A stretch of 64,000 nucleotides of DNA from Effrenium voratum (GCA_963377175.1 CAUJNA010003827.1:1099146-1163145); one strand, 5' to 3'; positions 18,703-33,294 are shown, counted from the first letter of the stretch. Numbers and translations: made by a program. Notes: generated by a model from the sequence alone, not told the origin.

Positions 18703-21589
18703 CATCTCTGAGTAGTTGCAGCTTTTTTGTGATAAGGTTTCGGCGAACTGCTCTGTGTGGGTGAGGCCAATACAGGTCAAGGAACAATGATGGATTAAGT
18801 CTTCGATACTATGCATGTGTGGCGGTTTTGTTGAACAAGTATTCAAAGCCTCAACATGGAGTCTAAAGAAAAGGATAAAGGATATGATAACACGTTCTGA
18901 CCATTCTGATTGATTGTGGCTTGTGAGGCTTATTACAGAAATGGACAAGCAAAGCAGCACAAATGCAAAGTCTCTCTCGCAATGGATAGCCTTGTCCATG
19001 CCAGCAAAGCCCTAAGGCTACCTATATTCAACACCGGCGCTGTTATCACGGCTATGTTGAATTCTCTGATCTGGCAAAATCCTGGGTACTCTGGGGAAAA
19101 AAAACTGAGGGTGACCCCCAGCATCACCCGCAACACCTGAATTTCCCATCTGTTCCACCAAACCTCCCGCATCACCTGACCTTGAATATCCCGCTCCAAA
19201 AATCAGGGCTGTATTTCAACAAAGCACCGGGCTGCCCTGACTGTCCCCGCCCCGGCTACGAACCACCAAGGACCGCTAAGAACAACTATGAGAAATCGAG
19301 GGGCTGGGATTTGCCAACCAGGTAGGCTGCAACTGCTCTTGCTGCTAAGAAATGGACCGCCCCTGGATTTGTTCGACCGGCCAAGAGGCAAATTGCGCCT
19401 TGAGTTTCTTAGCGAAGAGCCCCGTCAACCGAAAGGGCAGCTAAGAAATTGAGACCCAAAGTTTATTTGCCCCCTGACAACCTCCGGAAACAAGTAGTCG
19501 TGTTTCCAGCCCCCTCATGCCAACAGCCCTTGGTTTGTGGCACAAGACACTTTGTCCTGGCATGCGCTGGGGCTGTAAAGCCATCAAGGACGGAACATTC
19601 ATGCTCGCTGAAGACCATTGCAGATCATCAAGCACTCTTCAGTACTGTATAGGACCAGTAAGAACCGTCAAGGTCCTATTCAAGACCACCAATGGCTAAG
19701 GGAAAACAAGGGCTATTGAGGGTGATATTTTGTCCCAAAAAATGGGGCTGGTTCCCTTCAGCTGTTTGCCAAACCGAAACCAGCTCAAACAATCAAGCCC
19801 CACCACCTTTGCTTGTCGTTTCAAGCAAAATAAACTGGTTGATCCAGGCACATACTGAATGAACCATGAGTATGAACCAAATGGTTCAACAGTTTTAAAA
19901 GACATCCCAAACACCTGTCCGGTGAGAGAACCACGCCCAACTCAGCAATATCTAACATGGCACACTCCCAATTCATCCAGCAGTTTGTTCCTGGGTGTCA
20001 CGCCCAACTCTTCATACGCCTACTACCAGTACCACCCCTCAAACACACTACTCACACCTGCTTTGGTCTATTCTGGGCCTTTTTTGGGGTGTGTGTCTCT
20101 GACTTCTGGTTGAAGAAAATGGGGGGCAGTAACCCATCTCCCGGAAAAACAAGAAACAAAACTGGGCATGGGCCATGTCCGAATTTCCCAGGAAAAAAAA
20201 GGGGAAACTTCCGGCGAGCTCCGGTGACCTCCGCCCTTTTTTCTCCCGGACGAAAGCGAGCGCCACAAAACCTCGGCCAAAAAAAGGAAGCGCCGATTGC
20301 GGCCTCCGGAGTTGTGTTTCCCTTTTTCCCCGGGAACGCGAGCGCCACAAAAGACCTCCGGGGCCGGCGAAACCGCGGCGCGGTGGTCCGGCGGTGGTCC
20401 ATGGCGCTGCCGCTGCTCACCTCCCGCGGCATGCGCCTCGAAGCGCGCGCCGAGGAAAAGAAAAAGAACTGGGGCCCCACCCGCCCGAAAAAGAATACAT
20501 ATATATATATATATGGAAAAAAGCGGTGCTAAAGAAAAAGGGATAAAACAAAATAACGGTGCTTATGCAGGTGCTTTTTTCTTAACATGGACCAAAAAGG
20601 AGAAACCAAAAGGCTTTGAAGAAGAAAATCCGGCTTCCGGGGAGTTTGGAAGAGATTCTAAAGGTTTCCCAAAACTCCAGGGATGCCTTCCATTTCCATT
20701 CTTTCCAGGGATCCTTCTAGTTGGCTCCCGCCAAAAATGGCCATGCGAATTAGTTCCAAGATTTGGGGCTCCGCAACAGAAATGGTTGGCTCGCTTTTGG
20801 CTCAACAACTTGGAAGTTGGAATTCCCTTAAAATTTATTGGCGGGAGTTCAGAGATTGCTGTTTTGAAGGGGAACCACTCATTTTGGAGTTTCCTCATGA
20901 GACGATTGTATAACCATTGAGGGGGTTTACAAGGACCCCAAAACGGTGGCCTCTCGGGTATGCAGTCTTAAAGCGATCTTTTGAAGCTTGACCAACTGTT
21001 ACAAGCAAAGTGACAAAGCAAGCTATCTTAGCATGAATCTTAGGTGCTTTTACCATGTGTTACCCTTTGGACATCATTTGCAGGGAGATTGATGTCCATC
21101 CATTTGAGGAGGTTCAACTGGAAAGGTGGTCCTTCCATGGTCGGTATGATCGAAAAATCCTGTCCCTTACGCATCAATAGAAATGGCAGGGCACATGCCA
21201 AAGGGGACGCACCCGCACCTGTCTATCCTCAGATCTTCAGCTCAAAGTGTTTCGCTTTCTTCTCGGTGAAATGGACCAAAACCCCCCCAAGCAAGAAAAA
21301 ACCAACTAAAGCCTCACCCCCCCCCCCCCCACCCAGTAAACCCTTAAACCCCCCCCCCAAAAAAAAAAAACGCCTCAGGGCATGGCCGGCTATGAACCGC
21401 CCCGAAACCTGGACGCTTCTGTTCAGCGCCCTTAACCTCCGAGGCGCCCCTCGGGACTCTCCAGGCCTGCCGGCAGGTCGTCAAACCTCACCGGGCCGAA
21501 GGCGAGGCGAAGGAAACGGAGGGCCTGGGGCCCAGGGGTTGGGCACCTGGGGCAAAAAACTAATTACCACCCTTCCGCACTCACTCACA
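18703..21589. other. No recognised gene; GC-rich island at 20.2-20.46 kb
   Basis: The island (20200-20460) reads VVRRWSMALPLLTSRGMRLE on the plus strand, plausible but unidentified. It is followed by a short TA run (20498-20513) and A/C homopolymers near 21320-21370. Nothing else recognised. Confidence 0.35.
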
Positions 21590-21679
21590 GAAGGCACCTG
21601 TGAGGGTAATTACAGGAATTACCTGAATGATCAATTTCCTCTTGAAGGGATGTCAGGTGCCATGTTGGTGGGAGGGTAT
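21590..21679. mobile_element. P-family palindromic element, copy a
   Basis: Left end AGGCACCTGTGAGGGTAATT and right end TCAGGTGCCATGTTGGTGGG resemble each other inverted. The block TTTCCTCTTGAAGGGA recurs in copies c and d. Confidence 0.55.
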
Positions 21680-23863
21680 GCGTTGCCTATCGTTGCCTGC
21701 TCATTTAGAGCCAGACAAGAAACCGTCTTTTCCACCTGAGGACAGCTGCAACAAATACCGTCATTTCCATGGAGGTGGGAAAATGCAGGATCCAATGTGG
21801 CACAGCAACTCCCTTCCGGCTTCCTCAGTGCGACAGAAGGAGCTCCATCCCCATCCCTGTTCGTCAAATGCCGCAGAGGGAGGCTATTGGTCTAACCATT
21901 TGAACACGCGTTGATGCGGTTGTCCATCAACCAACGCCCAAGCATCAGCCCTTCACGTATTTGTTTCCGCTCGCAAAGAAGTGTAATGAAGTGTAGAGAC
22001 ACCCTAGGGTTCAACCTCCAATTTGGATGCAATTTGGATGATGAACATCCTTAGGAAAAAAAACACATGTGATTGCATTAACCCCCATTGTTTCACTGGT
22101 GGTTTGAACCCCAGAAGACATGAGGCTGTGCAACCGAACAGGGGCCTCTAAGTTGGATGTGTTGGACCAAAGACTTTGCTTGCCCATCGAAATGGACAAA
22201 GTTGCGGGATGGATACCTTCACATCTCGAAGCTGAGGATCCCCCTTTTGACTCACGCTGACGACACATTCAAAGACACCCTCCGTTGATGCGGATATCGA
22301 CTTAGCCTGTCCTATCGATGAAAGACCTGCTCTGCGCATATGTAATGATGATCCTCAAAAGCAAGATCTTCAACATGTATTAAGCCGATCGTCGTGCTCT
22401 GTCTTGCTCTTGCTGAGAAATGCGCGTTTCCGCTTGCACGCACGGCGTTCACAAAGGAGCTTCTACCGTCCACCTTTGCACTATGCTTTTGTTCATACAA
22501 CTTTCCACAAAACAAAATATTAACAGTCTCCCATCAAATTGCGCCTTTGTGGGGCCATGCAGTTGATTCCATCAAGCTCCATCAAGCACCTGCCGCGTAG
22601 GCAGCTAATCCTTGTTTTCGAGCCAAGAAATCAACAGCTTGCAAACTACAACTACGAGTCCTGCGCCCTATATCGCCCTATATTGGTGTCCAATCTGGCG
22701 TTCGGTTCAAAAGCCGAGACTTAGAACTCTTTATTCCATTCCCATGGGGCCTGGTTTGATCCCGCGCGAAACCAATTCGACACAAATGCGTGAGCGGTGC
22801 TTTCACCGCGGAAGCCGGATTTGCGCACGTCGGATCTCTAAACAGTCTCCAAATTCAAGTGACTTGAGAGGTGACCCCCAAAACCAATTCCATATGAAAC
22901 AGGGATCCTTACATTATACACCTAAACATTGCCTTGTAAATGGTGGCTTCCCCTTATTTTGGTGAAAACGCAAAATGAATTTCTTGTAAGGAGCCCTGTG
23001 AAAAGAGTGGGGATATCTAACGCAGGGCCCACAGCTTGGGCCTCGTCAGGTCAGAGTGGAACTCTGGTAGGCCACCGGCCACGAACAAGATGTGAAATTC
23101 CCCCAACGGGAGATGGAAAATGTTGCGAGGAGCGTGTGGTTGCCCACTTCTCGGGTTTTTAAGACCCCACGGAGACAAACAGCGAAAACCAGACTTGGCC
23201 TGGTTCAGACCTTCCAAACAGCCGTTGCTTGGCTCCCACGGTACCAACCTACTTACGGGCACCCAACCTGGGGCATTCAGCCAAGGGTGTGTAAAAGAGG
23301 TACTCACACCTAGACAATCCCTTTGGTTTTCCCTCAAAGCAGCCTTTGGCTAGATTTAGGTACTTCGGTTTTTGACTCAAACTCTTAAAGCAGCCTTTAA
23401 AAATTGTTTAGGTACTTCGGTTTTTGACTCAAACTGACATCAAACCCAAAAGGTGTGCCCCCGCAAGCAGGATCCACTTCCATTCACCCACCACCAGGTC
23501 CTTGGTTTCCATCAAACCCCACCCTTCCATTTCCCCTTCGGGCAGCTAACTGGTCCATGAAAATGGCATCCTCAACGTTACCCGCCACAAATTGTGGTTT
23601 AATTGAGTTTCCCACTCAAGGAAAAGCCATACTGTGCACGCACGAAATCCTGCACCACCTCAGAATCCCTGGAATGATTCGAATACCAACAAACAATGGG
23701 TTCTCATGATTTCAAACTGGTGCGAAATGGATGTTGTCCATCCACAGTACGGGCTCAGGGCCGGTATGGTTCAAGTGGGAATACTGAGCATGGCACGCAT
23801 TGCCACCCTGTTGGGGAAGAGTGATTTGGTCCAGCGAATTCTCCATGGAGGAGTACCTGCCAA
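21680..23863. other. No recognised gene; one short tandem duplication
   Basis: Only unsupported short ORFs. At 23338-23433 two near-identical ~48-bp units occur in tandem, each ending GGTACTTCGGTTTTTGACTC. Confidence 0.45.
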
Positions 23864-23979
23864 CGGTTGCGCCACCTGCTCCCCTGCGAAAAGTGACTAA
23901 CTTTTAGCGCTTTAATACGGAAAACCCACTAGTTGGCAAAAGTTATTCGGTCCTAACATCCAAGCAAAATGCACCTACG
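23864..23979 (+). repeat. R2 hairpin repeat, copy a
   Basis: Start CGGTTGC, a small hairpin around GACTAACTTTTAGC, then TTTAATACGGAAAACCCACT, AGTTGGCAAAAGTT and CCAAGCAAAATGCACCTA. Same layout as the other R2 copies. Confidence 0.8.
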
Positions 23980-24163
23980 TGGGGTTTTCTTGGTGGGTGT
24001 TTCCTTGCTGACCAATAGACCACAAGCATAGACTCCCCCCCACTCATGCGCCACAGTCTCCCAGGCTCCCGCACGTAGCGCCACAAGATCCCTACCGCTT
24101 TCTGCGCACGCCTCCGTGCGGTTCTGCTTCCGTGCCGCTCCCACGGCGGGTTTCCGTGCGTAC

Positions 24164-24292
24164 TTCCTATGGCCATTGGTCAAAAGCCAAATCGTAGCCC
24201 CGGTGAGTGAACATCATCCCCAGTATAATAGACTAAAATGGATAGTGCACTAGCCCCAAAATGGCACCATTGGTTTTGACCCACAGCCACAT
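24164..24292. mobile_element. TIR2 element, copy c
   Basis: Ends TATGGCCATTGGTCAAAA and TTTTGACCCACAGCCACAT. The interior is the reverse complement of copy b. Just beyond, 24296-24335, an AC run and a GT run can pair into a hairpin. Confidence 0.75.
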
Positions 24293-25799
24293 GTCTCCAC
24301 ACACACACACTTTTTTCCCAGTGTGTGTGTGTGTGTTTTCGCACACTTCGTCTTATGCGGGGATTGCCGCGCGCTCGCCCCTCCCTCGCTGATTGTCTTG
24401 CGTGGCGCACCTTCGTATAAAAACCCTCTCGAATCTGTCATGTCAGGATGCCCAGCTTTCCGTTTTTGTTCAACTGCGTAGGCGTTGATGCCTATGCTTG
24501 AGGCTGAGTTTTCGCATGCGACACAGCATAACTACTACAGCACCATCCTTCGGCCTACACACATGCAGCACCACACCGCACACCTGTATGCGCGCCTTCA
24601 CGCGCGCCGCAACTCCGCCAATGAGTTAAAGCATTGTGACCAGCACCCTGTCTCCAACCGACCAAGCACCGCCAGTCATCACCAGGACCAGCACCCAGCA
24701 ACAGCACCGTGACTGACCAGCACCCGCAACCCCCTGGCCCGATGTCGCTGAACAAACCCCGCCTCTTTGGAAGAACGAGGTTCTTCTGAAAAGCCCTTGA
24801 CAACAAGGGATTCCTGACATGGATGTGTCATGTGTCCCTATATTTTGTGAGTCGGTACAAACTTTACAGCTCCTCATTTGATGGTTCCACCCTTTGTTTA
24901 TGGCGGGTTTTCCTCGTTTCCCTTGAATGATATTTAGCGAGAAGATGCTTCCAGCAGTGGGGGGTACACGGTTAGACTGCGCATCCCCATTTTGAATGCT
25001 CATACCCTTGCTTAAAACCTCAAACATCTAATGTGTTTGCGCATAGGCGGCATCCAACTTTGCATAACAGAAGTTCACCTCTAAGCGTCTTTTCACGGGC
25101 GCTGGGGAACCTATTCCTGCAACCTACCACTCAGGCGCTGGCTTTGATATAATGATCAAATAATAACAGGTGCGTGCTGACAATGGGTGCATAACGTTTG
25201 ACCCGGATTAGGACATATGGCAAATCAATGTGAGTGATCCAAACCCCCTTTGGCCTGGGAAACCCCTACGGTTTAAACAGGCGTTTTTGTCCTAAATATT
25301 GAGGAACCTGTTGTAATTACTTGCCTAAATAATGCAAGTGAATCTGGCACGAGTCATGATAAATTAAGGGGTTTCCATTCTTCTCCACCTGCAATATTAG
25401 GGAATCAACTGCACGGTCTTCAAAAACAAGTGCGAAGGCGAAATGTCCAAAGTGCGTTCCAGCCAGCCTGGTCTCTAGCAAGGAGTATCGGCCGTAGCAA
25501 CTTGCCCAGCTTGTGGCTGGTTGAGCGTAACTCCCTGTTTTTGTCGTGGATATGTGTTGAATTTTGAGATATTCTCTGACATACGGTCCCTTCTTCTAAG
25601 CTCCAAACATGGCAGTTTCGACTATACCCGAAAGTCACTGAACTCTCGAAGCAGAACTGCTGGGGGGTCGATTTCCCGCTTGACACCCAAGGGATACTAA
25701 TTAAAGGGTTTCCCAACAAATCCGGGGGGGGGGGGGAACAAACGGTTCACCCGCCCACCTCAGAACGTCACATCCAAAACCGCATCGCATTTTCACCTT
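24293..25799. other. No recognised gene
   Basis: Holds the AC/GT hairpin (24296-24335), a C/A-rich low-complexity stretch (24640-24740) and a G11 run near 25725. No supported gene. Confidence 0.45.
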
Positions 25800-25888
25800 C
25801 CTGGATCGCCAGTTGCTGTTTTTTTCCATCCACTTTACCCCAAAACCCAGCAACAGAGACTGAAAAAACAGCAACTTGGATATCTAGG
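25800..25888. mobile_element. R5 palindromic element, copy a
   Basis: CTGGATCGCCAGTTGCTGTT at one end and AACAGCAACTTGGATATCTA at the other pair as inverted repeats around CCATCCACTTTACCCC. A second copy is at 41281-41350. Confidence 0.7.
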
Positions 25889-28139
25889 TTTGGCCTTTCC
25901 CGGTTCGGTTCAATGTAGCGGTTCGGTGCCAGGCTCAGGCCGACCTGTTCGAACCACTGGAAAGAAAGAAAAGCCTCTTTTCGCTTTTTGCTTTCCACAA
26001 ACTTCGTCCAACCATGAACATGTTTTCCCCACAAGCTTCGTCCAACCATGTTTAAGCCGTTGTTTGTTAAAGCCGACCTCTTTTCTCGGTTTTGTTCTCC
26101 CCCGTTTTTTCGGTTCTTCCGACCCCGTTCCCGGCCTGGAGCCTTGGCCGATGTCATAAATCTCCAAAAGGTGGTCCCGCATAGAGTGCAGGGCATTGTC
26201 CAGCAGAGTAGAAAAAACTTCGCGGTCCATGGCGCCAACGCACGCCTTGGCCTACTTCGGTCCGTCCCTTGGCGGTTCTTTGCTCCTTTTTTCGGCCGAA
26301 AAAACGCGATCATGCGTGCGCAGTGCTTCAAGTCTAGCTCCGGTTTCGGACGTGCCTCTTGGACTTTGGGATTTGGGACGGCCGCTGGGCAACGGCCGCC
26401 CTAGTTGCGTGGCATCCTTCATAGATCAACACAGATCCCAAGAAACCTGCAGCTCCAGAATCGCCTGGGAGGAACCCTCAAACACAACTCCCGTTTTGAG
26501 CCAAGGTCTGCGAATGGCTGCGTTCCCCTAAAGCAAGGCCTAGGTCTTGGTGCTCCGATGGTCCGCAAGCCATCCTGTATATCTGAGCTGTCAAAATGTG
26601 CTGTTCCCAGGACGGACATGGACAAACTAGTGGGTCTCACTGGCTTGGCAAATTTCGTGCGTTCCTCAGTGTCCCTCCAAATGGACCGCCGACTGCGAGA
26701 TACTGTGATCAAACCTCATTTAGAATGAGGTGCAACAGTCGAAAAGGCAGCAAGCCATGCCAATCAGACTGGCACATAGGGAGTGTAACCTCCAAATAGT
26801 TGGTGAACGTGTCGGTTCCTCGCCCAGCCGTCACCAAGATCTCCGCTATAACCCCACAACAACTCGGCGGCTACTCACGAGTTCAAACTGGGATAATGTG
26901 CAAAAGCACTCATAATTACCTGGGACAGAAGCATTAATCCCTATCAAAAGTGTGTTTATATCCTCCCACAAGCATGATTCAGTGCACAGGCCAGAAATCC
27001 ACCTCTAGGCTTCATAAATAGTCCCCCCAATTCAAAGTAATCCCAGGCGTTATGGACTAATGGCCATCCGACTGTGTCTTCCAGGCAATGGATATAACAC
27101 CCGCCGGATCTGAGTTTGGCCCACTGCCCCGCCTGGGGAAAGAAAGCCTCCCATTGGTTGGCTTCGGGGGAGGCCCATCCAAAGCCACGCCGCTTCTTTG
27201 GGCAAACGATTCCTTTGGGGAATCAGACCCAGTCTCATATCCAATAAGGTCATGCGGGGGTTGATCTGAAGGTCCTTTACATGGGATGACCGTTGGTTCG
27301 AAAACCCACCTTCTGGGAAAAGCTACCCGTGGTCATTTGGAGGCCAAAGCGAATATTATGGATCAACCCCCATTTATCCTCTACACAAACCAGACTTGCA
27401 AATCCCTAAACCACAAATCCAAGTCACCAAGTAAGGGCTACCAAAAGGAAACCAAAGGCAAATCAAAGAGAGAACCACATTCTCTCAGTCACAGTCTCTC
27501 AGTCGCCATGGTCTTGGGCCAAGGCGGGAAGGAGAAGTTGGCCAAATAGCCTCAGTTTCCGGCAAGTCTACAGCCTGATTCGTCCAAACTGGCACTTTAC
27601 TCAGGTATTTCCCTGGTACACACAGAACCCCAGTCATTTCCGCAAGTCGACTGCAGCCTGATTCGTCCAAGCCGGCACTTTACCCGGGTATTTCCCTGGT
27701 ATCGCACACAGAACCCCAGTCCACAACCTTGAACTGACTTGCCAAGGCATCTTAGGTTGCACAGGACAACTGGCAAGTAGCAAACATCGCTATAGAACCA
27801 TCTGAGTTGCGCCAAAAACAAAGGCAGTTGGCTGAAGGTTTCTTATCAAAAAGGGAACAAGTTCAAGATCGACTGCATATGTCCATAGACTTTGTTCCTT
27901 GTATGAACCTCCAGCTTGTGGGGTAAGAAAGGGAAAACATAACCACTACTCATGGCCTACTTTGAGAAGACGGTCACAAAGGGTCCGAAAATAGATTCCC
28001 ATGAGTTCATTGGGTTCACCCGTTTCTTGGCCTCTGCCCAGATGGGTGCGGAATGTTTAGTAACCCTCGTTTCAAGAACTTACAAGGGCAACTGAGCACT
28101 CAACTGAGGGTGAAGCAGGCGTTACCAACCACGTGGCTG
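25889..28139. other. No recognised gene; 80-bp tandem duplication at 27.56-27.72 kb
   Basis: 27556-27635 and 27637-27722 are near-identical units (CAGCCTGATTCGTCCAA, GGTATTTCCCTGGTA, CACAGAACCCCAGT). No gene recognised. Confidence 0.45.
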
Positions 28140-28489
28140 AACCCAACATAAACACCGGGCACCGCGATCAGCAAGACACAACACAAAAGTCAGCACCGTC
28201 CCGACATCACCAAACCACCACCACCGAAACTCCTGGACATCGCCGAGACACCAAAACACCAAAACACTGCCGGACACAACCAAAACACAACTGGAACACT
28301 ACTAATCACACCATGGAGACACCCGCCGAGACACCACTGGGACAGCACCGGGACAGCACCGGGACACCACCCGCCAACACATGTATCACCCACCACCCGC
28401 CACCACCGCCCACCGGGACAAAAAAAAAACTGGGGCACGACGGGCCACCAGCAAAGACCCCGCCAGTACGCGGACACCGCCAATCCCGA
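28140..28489. other. C/A-rich, T-poor low-complexity DNA
   Basis: The plus strand is dominated by A and C with repeated ACACCA, CACCGGGACA words. Open frames on either strand are compositional. Confidence 0.6.
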
Positions 28490-29575
<1,086 letters not shown>

Positions 29576-29849
29576 TGGGTTTCTCGAGGGCCCAGGCCAA
29601 GTGTCTCCAGCATTGGATGAGAGGTGCCGGACACGGCCTCTCCGAGCCATCCACAGATTTCCCACACAAAACTCCTTATGCCGCGAAAGGACACGAGGAA
29701 ATTGGTGGGTCTCTGGGTGCTTGTGGGAAATGTTGCTGGGCCCCCGATGTCCTCCACAGATCTTCAGACGGGTAGAAAGTGGGTGCCTAGCAAAGGACAA
29801 CTCGCGGACCTAGCAATGCCCTACCTTTTTGGTTTGGTCTTTGTCTTGA
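29576..29849. other. Unique sequence, no recognised gene
   Basis: Short unsupported ORFs only. Confidence 0.5.
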
Positions 29850-31100
29850 CTAGGTACTCCAGTGGAGAGATTAGAATAAGGGTACCCTTTTGGCACACGG
29901 CGGGCGACGAGTTCGCCAGCTGACGGAGGGGCATGCCGCCCAACCATCTGAACAGGCCTGGTGGGACGGGTGCCCACCAGTGACACATACCACAGCCATC
30001 GCTGTGGAGAAAAGATCTGGCACTCAACGCGGTGAGGATGAAACATAAACAGGGGCTGACGGCATCAGGTCACAAGCGTAGTCAGCAAAGCATCCACGGC
30101 ATTGAGCCGGGACTGCATGGTTCGCTTCATCGGGGCTTGCCAGTAGGACAACACGATGCCCTTCAGCACAATGCCCAGGGCGCCAAGCATCTGCACAAAC
30201 TTCACCATGCCATTGAGAACCCCACACTGCCAAGCGGATTAGGAAATCTGCTTGTACACGTACCCAAGTCAGGAAAGGCCAGCATCCAGGGCCGCACAGG
30301 CGCTAAGAAGGCAAAGCCAAAGCCAGCTCCCACCACCACTGCAACCACTGTACTGCTAGGCGAGGAAAGTAAACGGAAAGGCCCGAGGAAAGTCGGCATA
30401 AAATGCTGTTGCTGGGCACCGTCACGTTGAACAGCTACCGGTTGATTATCAACCCCACAAGTCCGGTAGATGAGGATGTAGCAACGCCCAAGTAGTAGAG
30501 AAAAGCCGAAACACTGTACAACTGTAGGTCTCCAGAGAGGCAAAATCACCAAGGCTACAAGGAATGTAGAGCAGCAGCACCACACAGTATAAATCACTGC
30601 CGGAAGTGGAACTCCCGGGGAGGGACCATGAGGTTTGCACCCGGCACCTGGGGCATCAAATCGCCACCATGCAGTGAGAGGAGGGGGCCGAAGAACAGGG
30701 CCCATCCCTAACGCAGGGATGGGCACATGCAGCGGAACCCCACCAAAGCAATCCACACACCAGGACCAAAGCGAAGCAGCCATCAACGAAAGAGACCAAG
30801 CCAGGGGAAAGGGCGACACCACCAAAAAGGGGGAACAGCACGCCAACAGCACAACGGGCACAGCAGGGAGGCCACGAGGGGGCCCCGCACACGAAAAGCG
30901 GGGCACTGTGGAGGAGACCACAGCTTGGTGGACGACCAACGCACCATGGAGTGTCGCAGGTCCCCGGGGGCCCTACTCCCTGAGCTGAATGGATTTGGGC
31001 CAGACAGCTATAAGGGTACCCTTTTTTCTGTAGTCTATTTTCGTAGGGGAACCCTCCCCAAAACACGGGTTAAGAAGGGGCACCTAGCTGTGGGACCTAG
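29850..31100 (+). mobile_element. GTCCTCCAG TIR element, copy 3, split by a 1.1-kb insert
   Basis: The left part (29850-29891) begins CTAGGTACTCCAGTGGAGAG and breaks after ATAAGGGTACCCTTTT. The right part resumes at 31010 with the same 16 bases and runs to GGGACCTAG at 31100. Together they make one element, with the 16 bases duplicated by the insertion. Confidence 0.85.
29892..31009 (-). mobile_element. 1,118-bp insert with 16-bp target duplication, retrocopy candidate
   Basis: Flanked by perfect direct repeats ATAAGGGTACCCTTTT (29876-29891, 31010-31025) and lacking terminal inverted repeats. It is GC-richer than its surroundings. On the minus strand a stretch near 30205-30060 reads MVKFVQMLGALGIVLKGIVL and continues about 27 residues to a stop, leaving ~160 bases to the end, as a 3' UTR would. 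A 245-codon hydrophobic frame (30202-30939) precedes it in another frame. No family is recognised. A long TSD without TIRs fits target-primed or other RNA-mediated insertion; a DNA element with atypical TSD is the alternative. No clear poly-A tail beyond four A that also belong to the TSD. Confidence 0.6.
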
Positions 31101-33294
31101 CTGAGGTTCGGTGTTGCGGTTTGGAGCAATCTTGCATCGCGCACGTACACGGCACAGGCCACCAGCCAGCATCCACGTCATCCCCTTGCCAGCAGCTGCC
31201 ACTGCCAGTATCCAGGACAAATGAGTGGCTCTGAAAGGCAGGCATCCCCTTGCTTCAATGGTTTGAAAGGAAAATCATCCCCAAGTAACATAAAACATGG
31301 ATGGGGTACTTGGTGCAAACCATAATCCAAGGAATGCCCAAAACCAATGAAATCACAACTCAAAGAACCTTCATTTCTACAGTATGGTGCTCCACATTCA
31401 TCCCAAAGACTAGATTCTGACTGATCACGAGCTCAGCTACATCAGGGGGTTCGGTGGTTCTGACTTACGATCATGACGAGCCGTTTCCTACGTAGCTTAG
31501 CCCCTTAAGATTGGAAATCCAAGGCTGGACAGCTGCTTCCGTTTCACGCATGTGTGCCCTAACCTCTACACCAATGTGCCTCCTCCGACATTGTGCCTCC
31601 TCCGACATAGGAACTGAACACATTCTCCTCCAATCCGGCTATTAAACAAGTAGCTTCTTTCACCTCCTGACAAGTCTTCGGGGGCAACAACTCGTGGGCC
31701 GACCACCCCCCAACTCTCGAGCCCTGCCTCTGTGACCACGGAGCTGTGGTGATGCACGTGCGAGTTCTGGCGAGCCGTGCAGAACGAAAACAAATCGAGG
31801 ACAGGCTCTCTGATCAGATGAGGCTGGAAGCGTAGGTGATCTTTTGCTTCAAAATGAATGGATTTCCCTTGTAGATTATGCCCAGGCTCCATTTTTTTAG
31901 GCCAGGCACACTCAGGAAAGCAAGCGTGGAACCACAAAGGCCCCTAAGAACTGGCTCCAGGGACCCGCAGGTAGGTCCTACGCTTGGTTTGGGGAGGGCG
32001 CCTGGTGAGAGTTTCACCCCACCAAATGGCTACTGTAGACCCGCGACCCGCTTCGGCAGTATTCAGCCCCATCGGTATTTTGGATGCACCTCGTGCTGGG
32101 CCGTTGACAACTGCATTCCGTCGTGAATTGGAAGTACCAGGATCAGGGCCGATGCCGACAAGAATGACGTTCTCCCGCACAAGCGGAACAGCGCCGTCTT
32201 GCATCCTGAGAAGGTGGCAGAATGCAAAGTCTGTTGCACGAGAAACCAGGAGTGGCGACGCAGTCATATGACGCCGCTTCTGAGTCTTGGCGGTGGGCAA
32301 ATCATCCGCCGAGGGCGAACAAAAACCTTCAAGCCCTGTTCAACTTTGCAGCAACGCTGGATTCTGCATGGAGACTGGGACACCCTTTGTAGATTGGCTA
32401 CGGATAGGCTATGGTGGGCACTTTCTGGCCCTGCCACCAATTCGCCCCGGTTCCAACTTACCCATCGCAAGTCAGTCAGTGGGCCAAGAGGTTTTGCACA
32501 AATTACTAGCAGCCCCCACCTCCAGGGTGTCTTCATACATGCGCCAAATGGAAATGAACGACGTTTTGCTAATGGTGGTAACGGATTTGTCGGCATGCGT
32601 CTGGACGAACTAGAGTACTGAGAAACCCCGAACATGTTGAGCTCGCCCAGTGTCTCTTTGGACTACCATGCCTCAGCTCTATGTGAACATTGCAGCCAAT
32701 CGAGCGAAACCCCGCCGTCACCACCACCGCCACTGCCACCACCAAGACAAACCAAATCACAAAAGGGCCAGCATGTCAGTCCGAGCTTGCATGCCACCTA
32801 GTGTGCCTCTCTGGGAATTGTTTACCTATCTGATCGGTTGTTATACAGCTGACTGCACCTGTGGATCGCACAAATGTGTCAGAGTAGCATGTTCATTGGT
32901 CAAGTCCTTCTAAATTTCAGAGACTCGTTCTTGCAGCGAGAATGCTTTCCCGGCTGTCAAGGCGACCCGTCAAACGACAAGGATTTCAGGCTTCAAGAAG
33001 GGGCCTGGAAGTCACACAAGTTTTCTGGTGGTTCATTTTTTGGGAACTCATCAATCGTACAAAGCACTCGAGCTTGAGTCAAGGTCAGCATCTGGAATGA
33101 GTTTGATGGCTTGGTTGAATCGTGTTGGGATTGGTGTTAGATTGGCATGTCTTTTCTTGGCGAGGGAAACCCTGCGCAATCTCTGGCAAGAGATTGGAAT
33201 TTTGGCTTAGGGTGTCCGCCAAAAACCAAAGTCAAGTTGCAACAACTTGCGCTGAAACATGACGTCCCAAGTTTTGACTCGTTCCTCCAATGCT
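31101..33294. other. No recognised gene
   Basis: About 2.2 kb of apparently unique sequence with only short ORFs (up to 140 codons, overlapping on both strands). Nothing supported. Confidence 0.45.

Noticed and set aside
19835..19856. CTGGTTGATCC, as at the 5' end of 18S rRNA
   Set aside because: Only 11 bases match; the following sequence is unlike small-subunit rRNA and nothing else of it is near.
31485..31540. Serine-tRNA-like phrase GATTGGAAATCC after GTAGCTTAGC
   Set aside because: Anticodon stem does not pair and no T arm follows.
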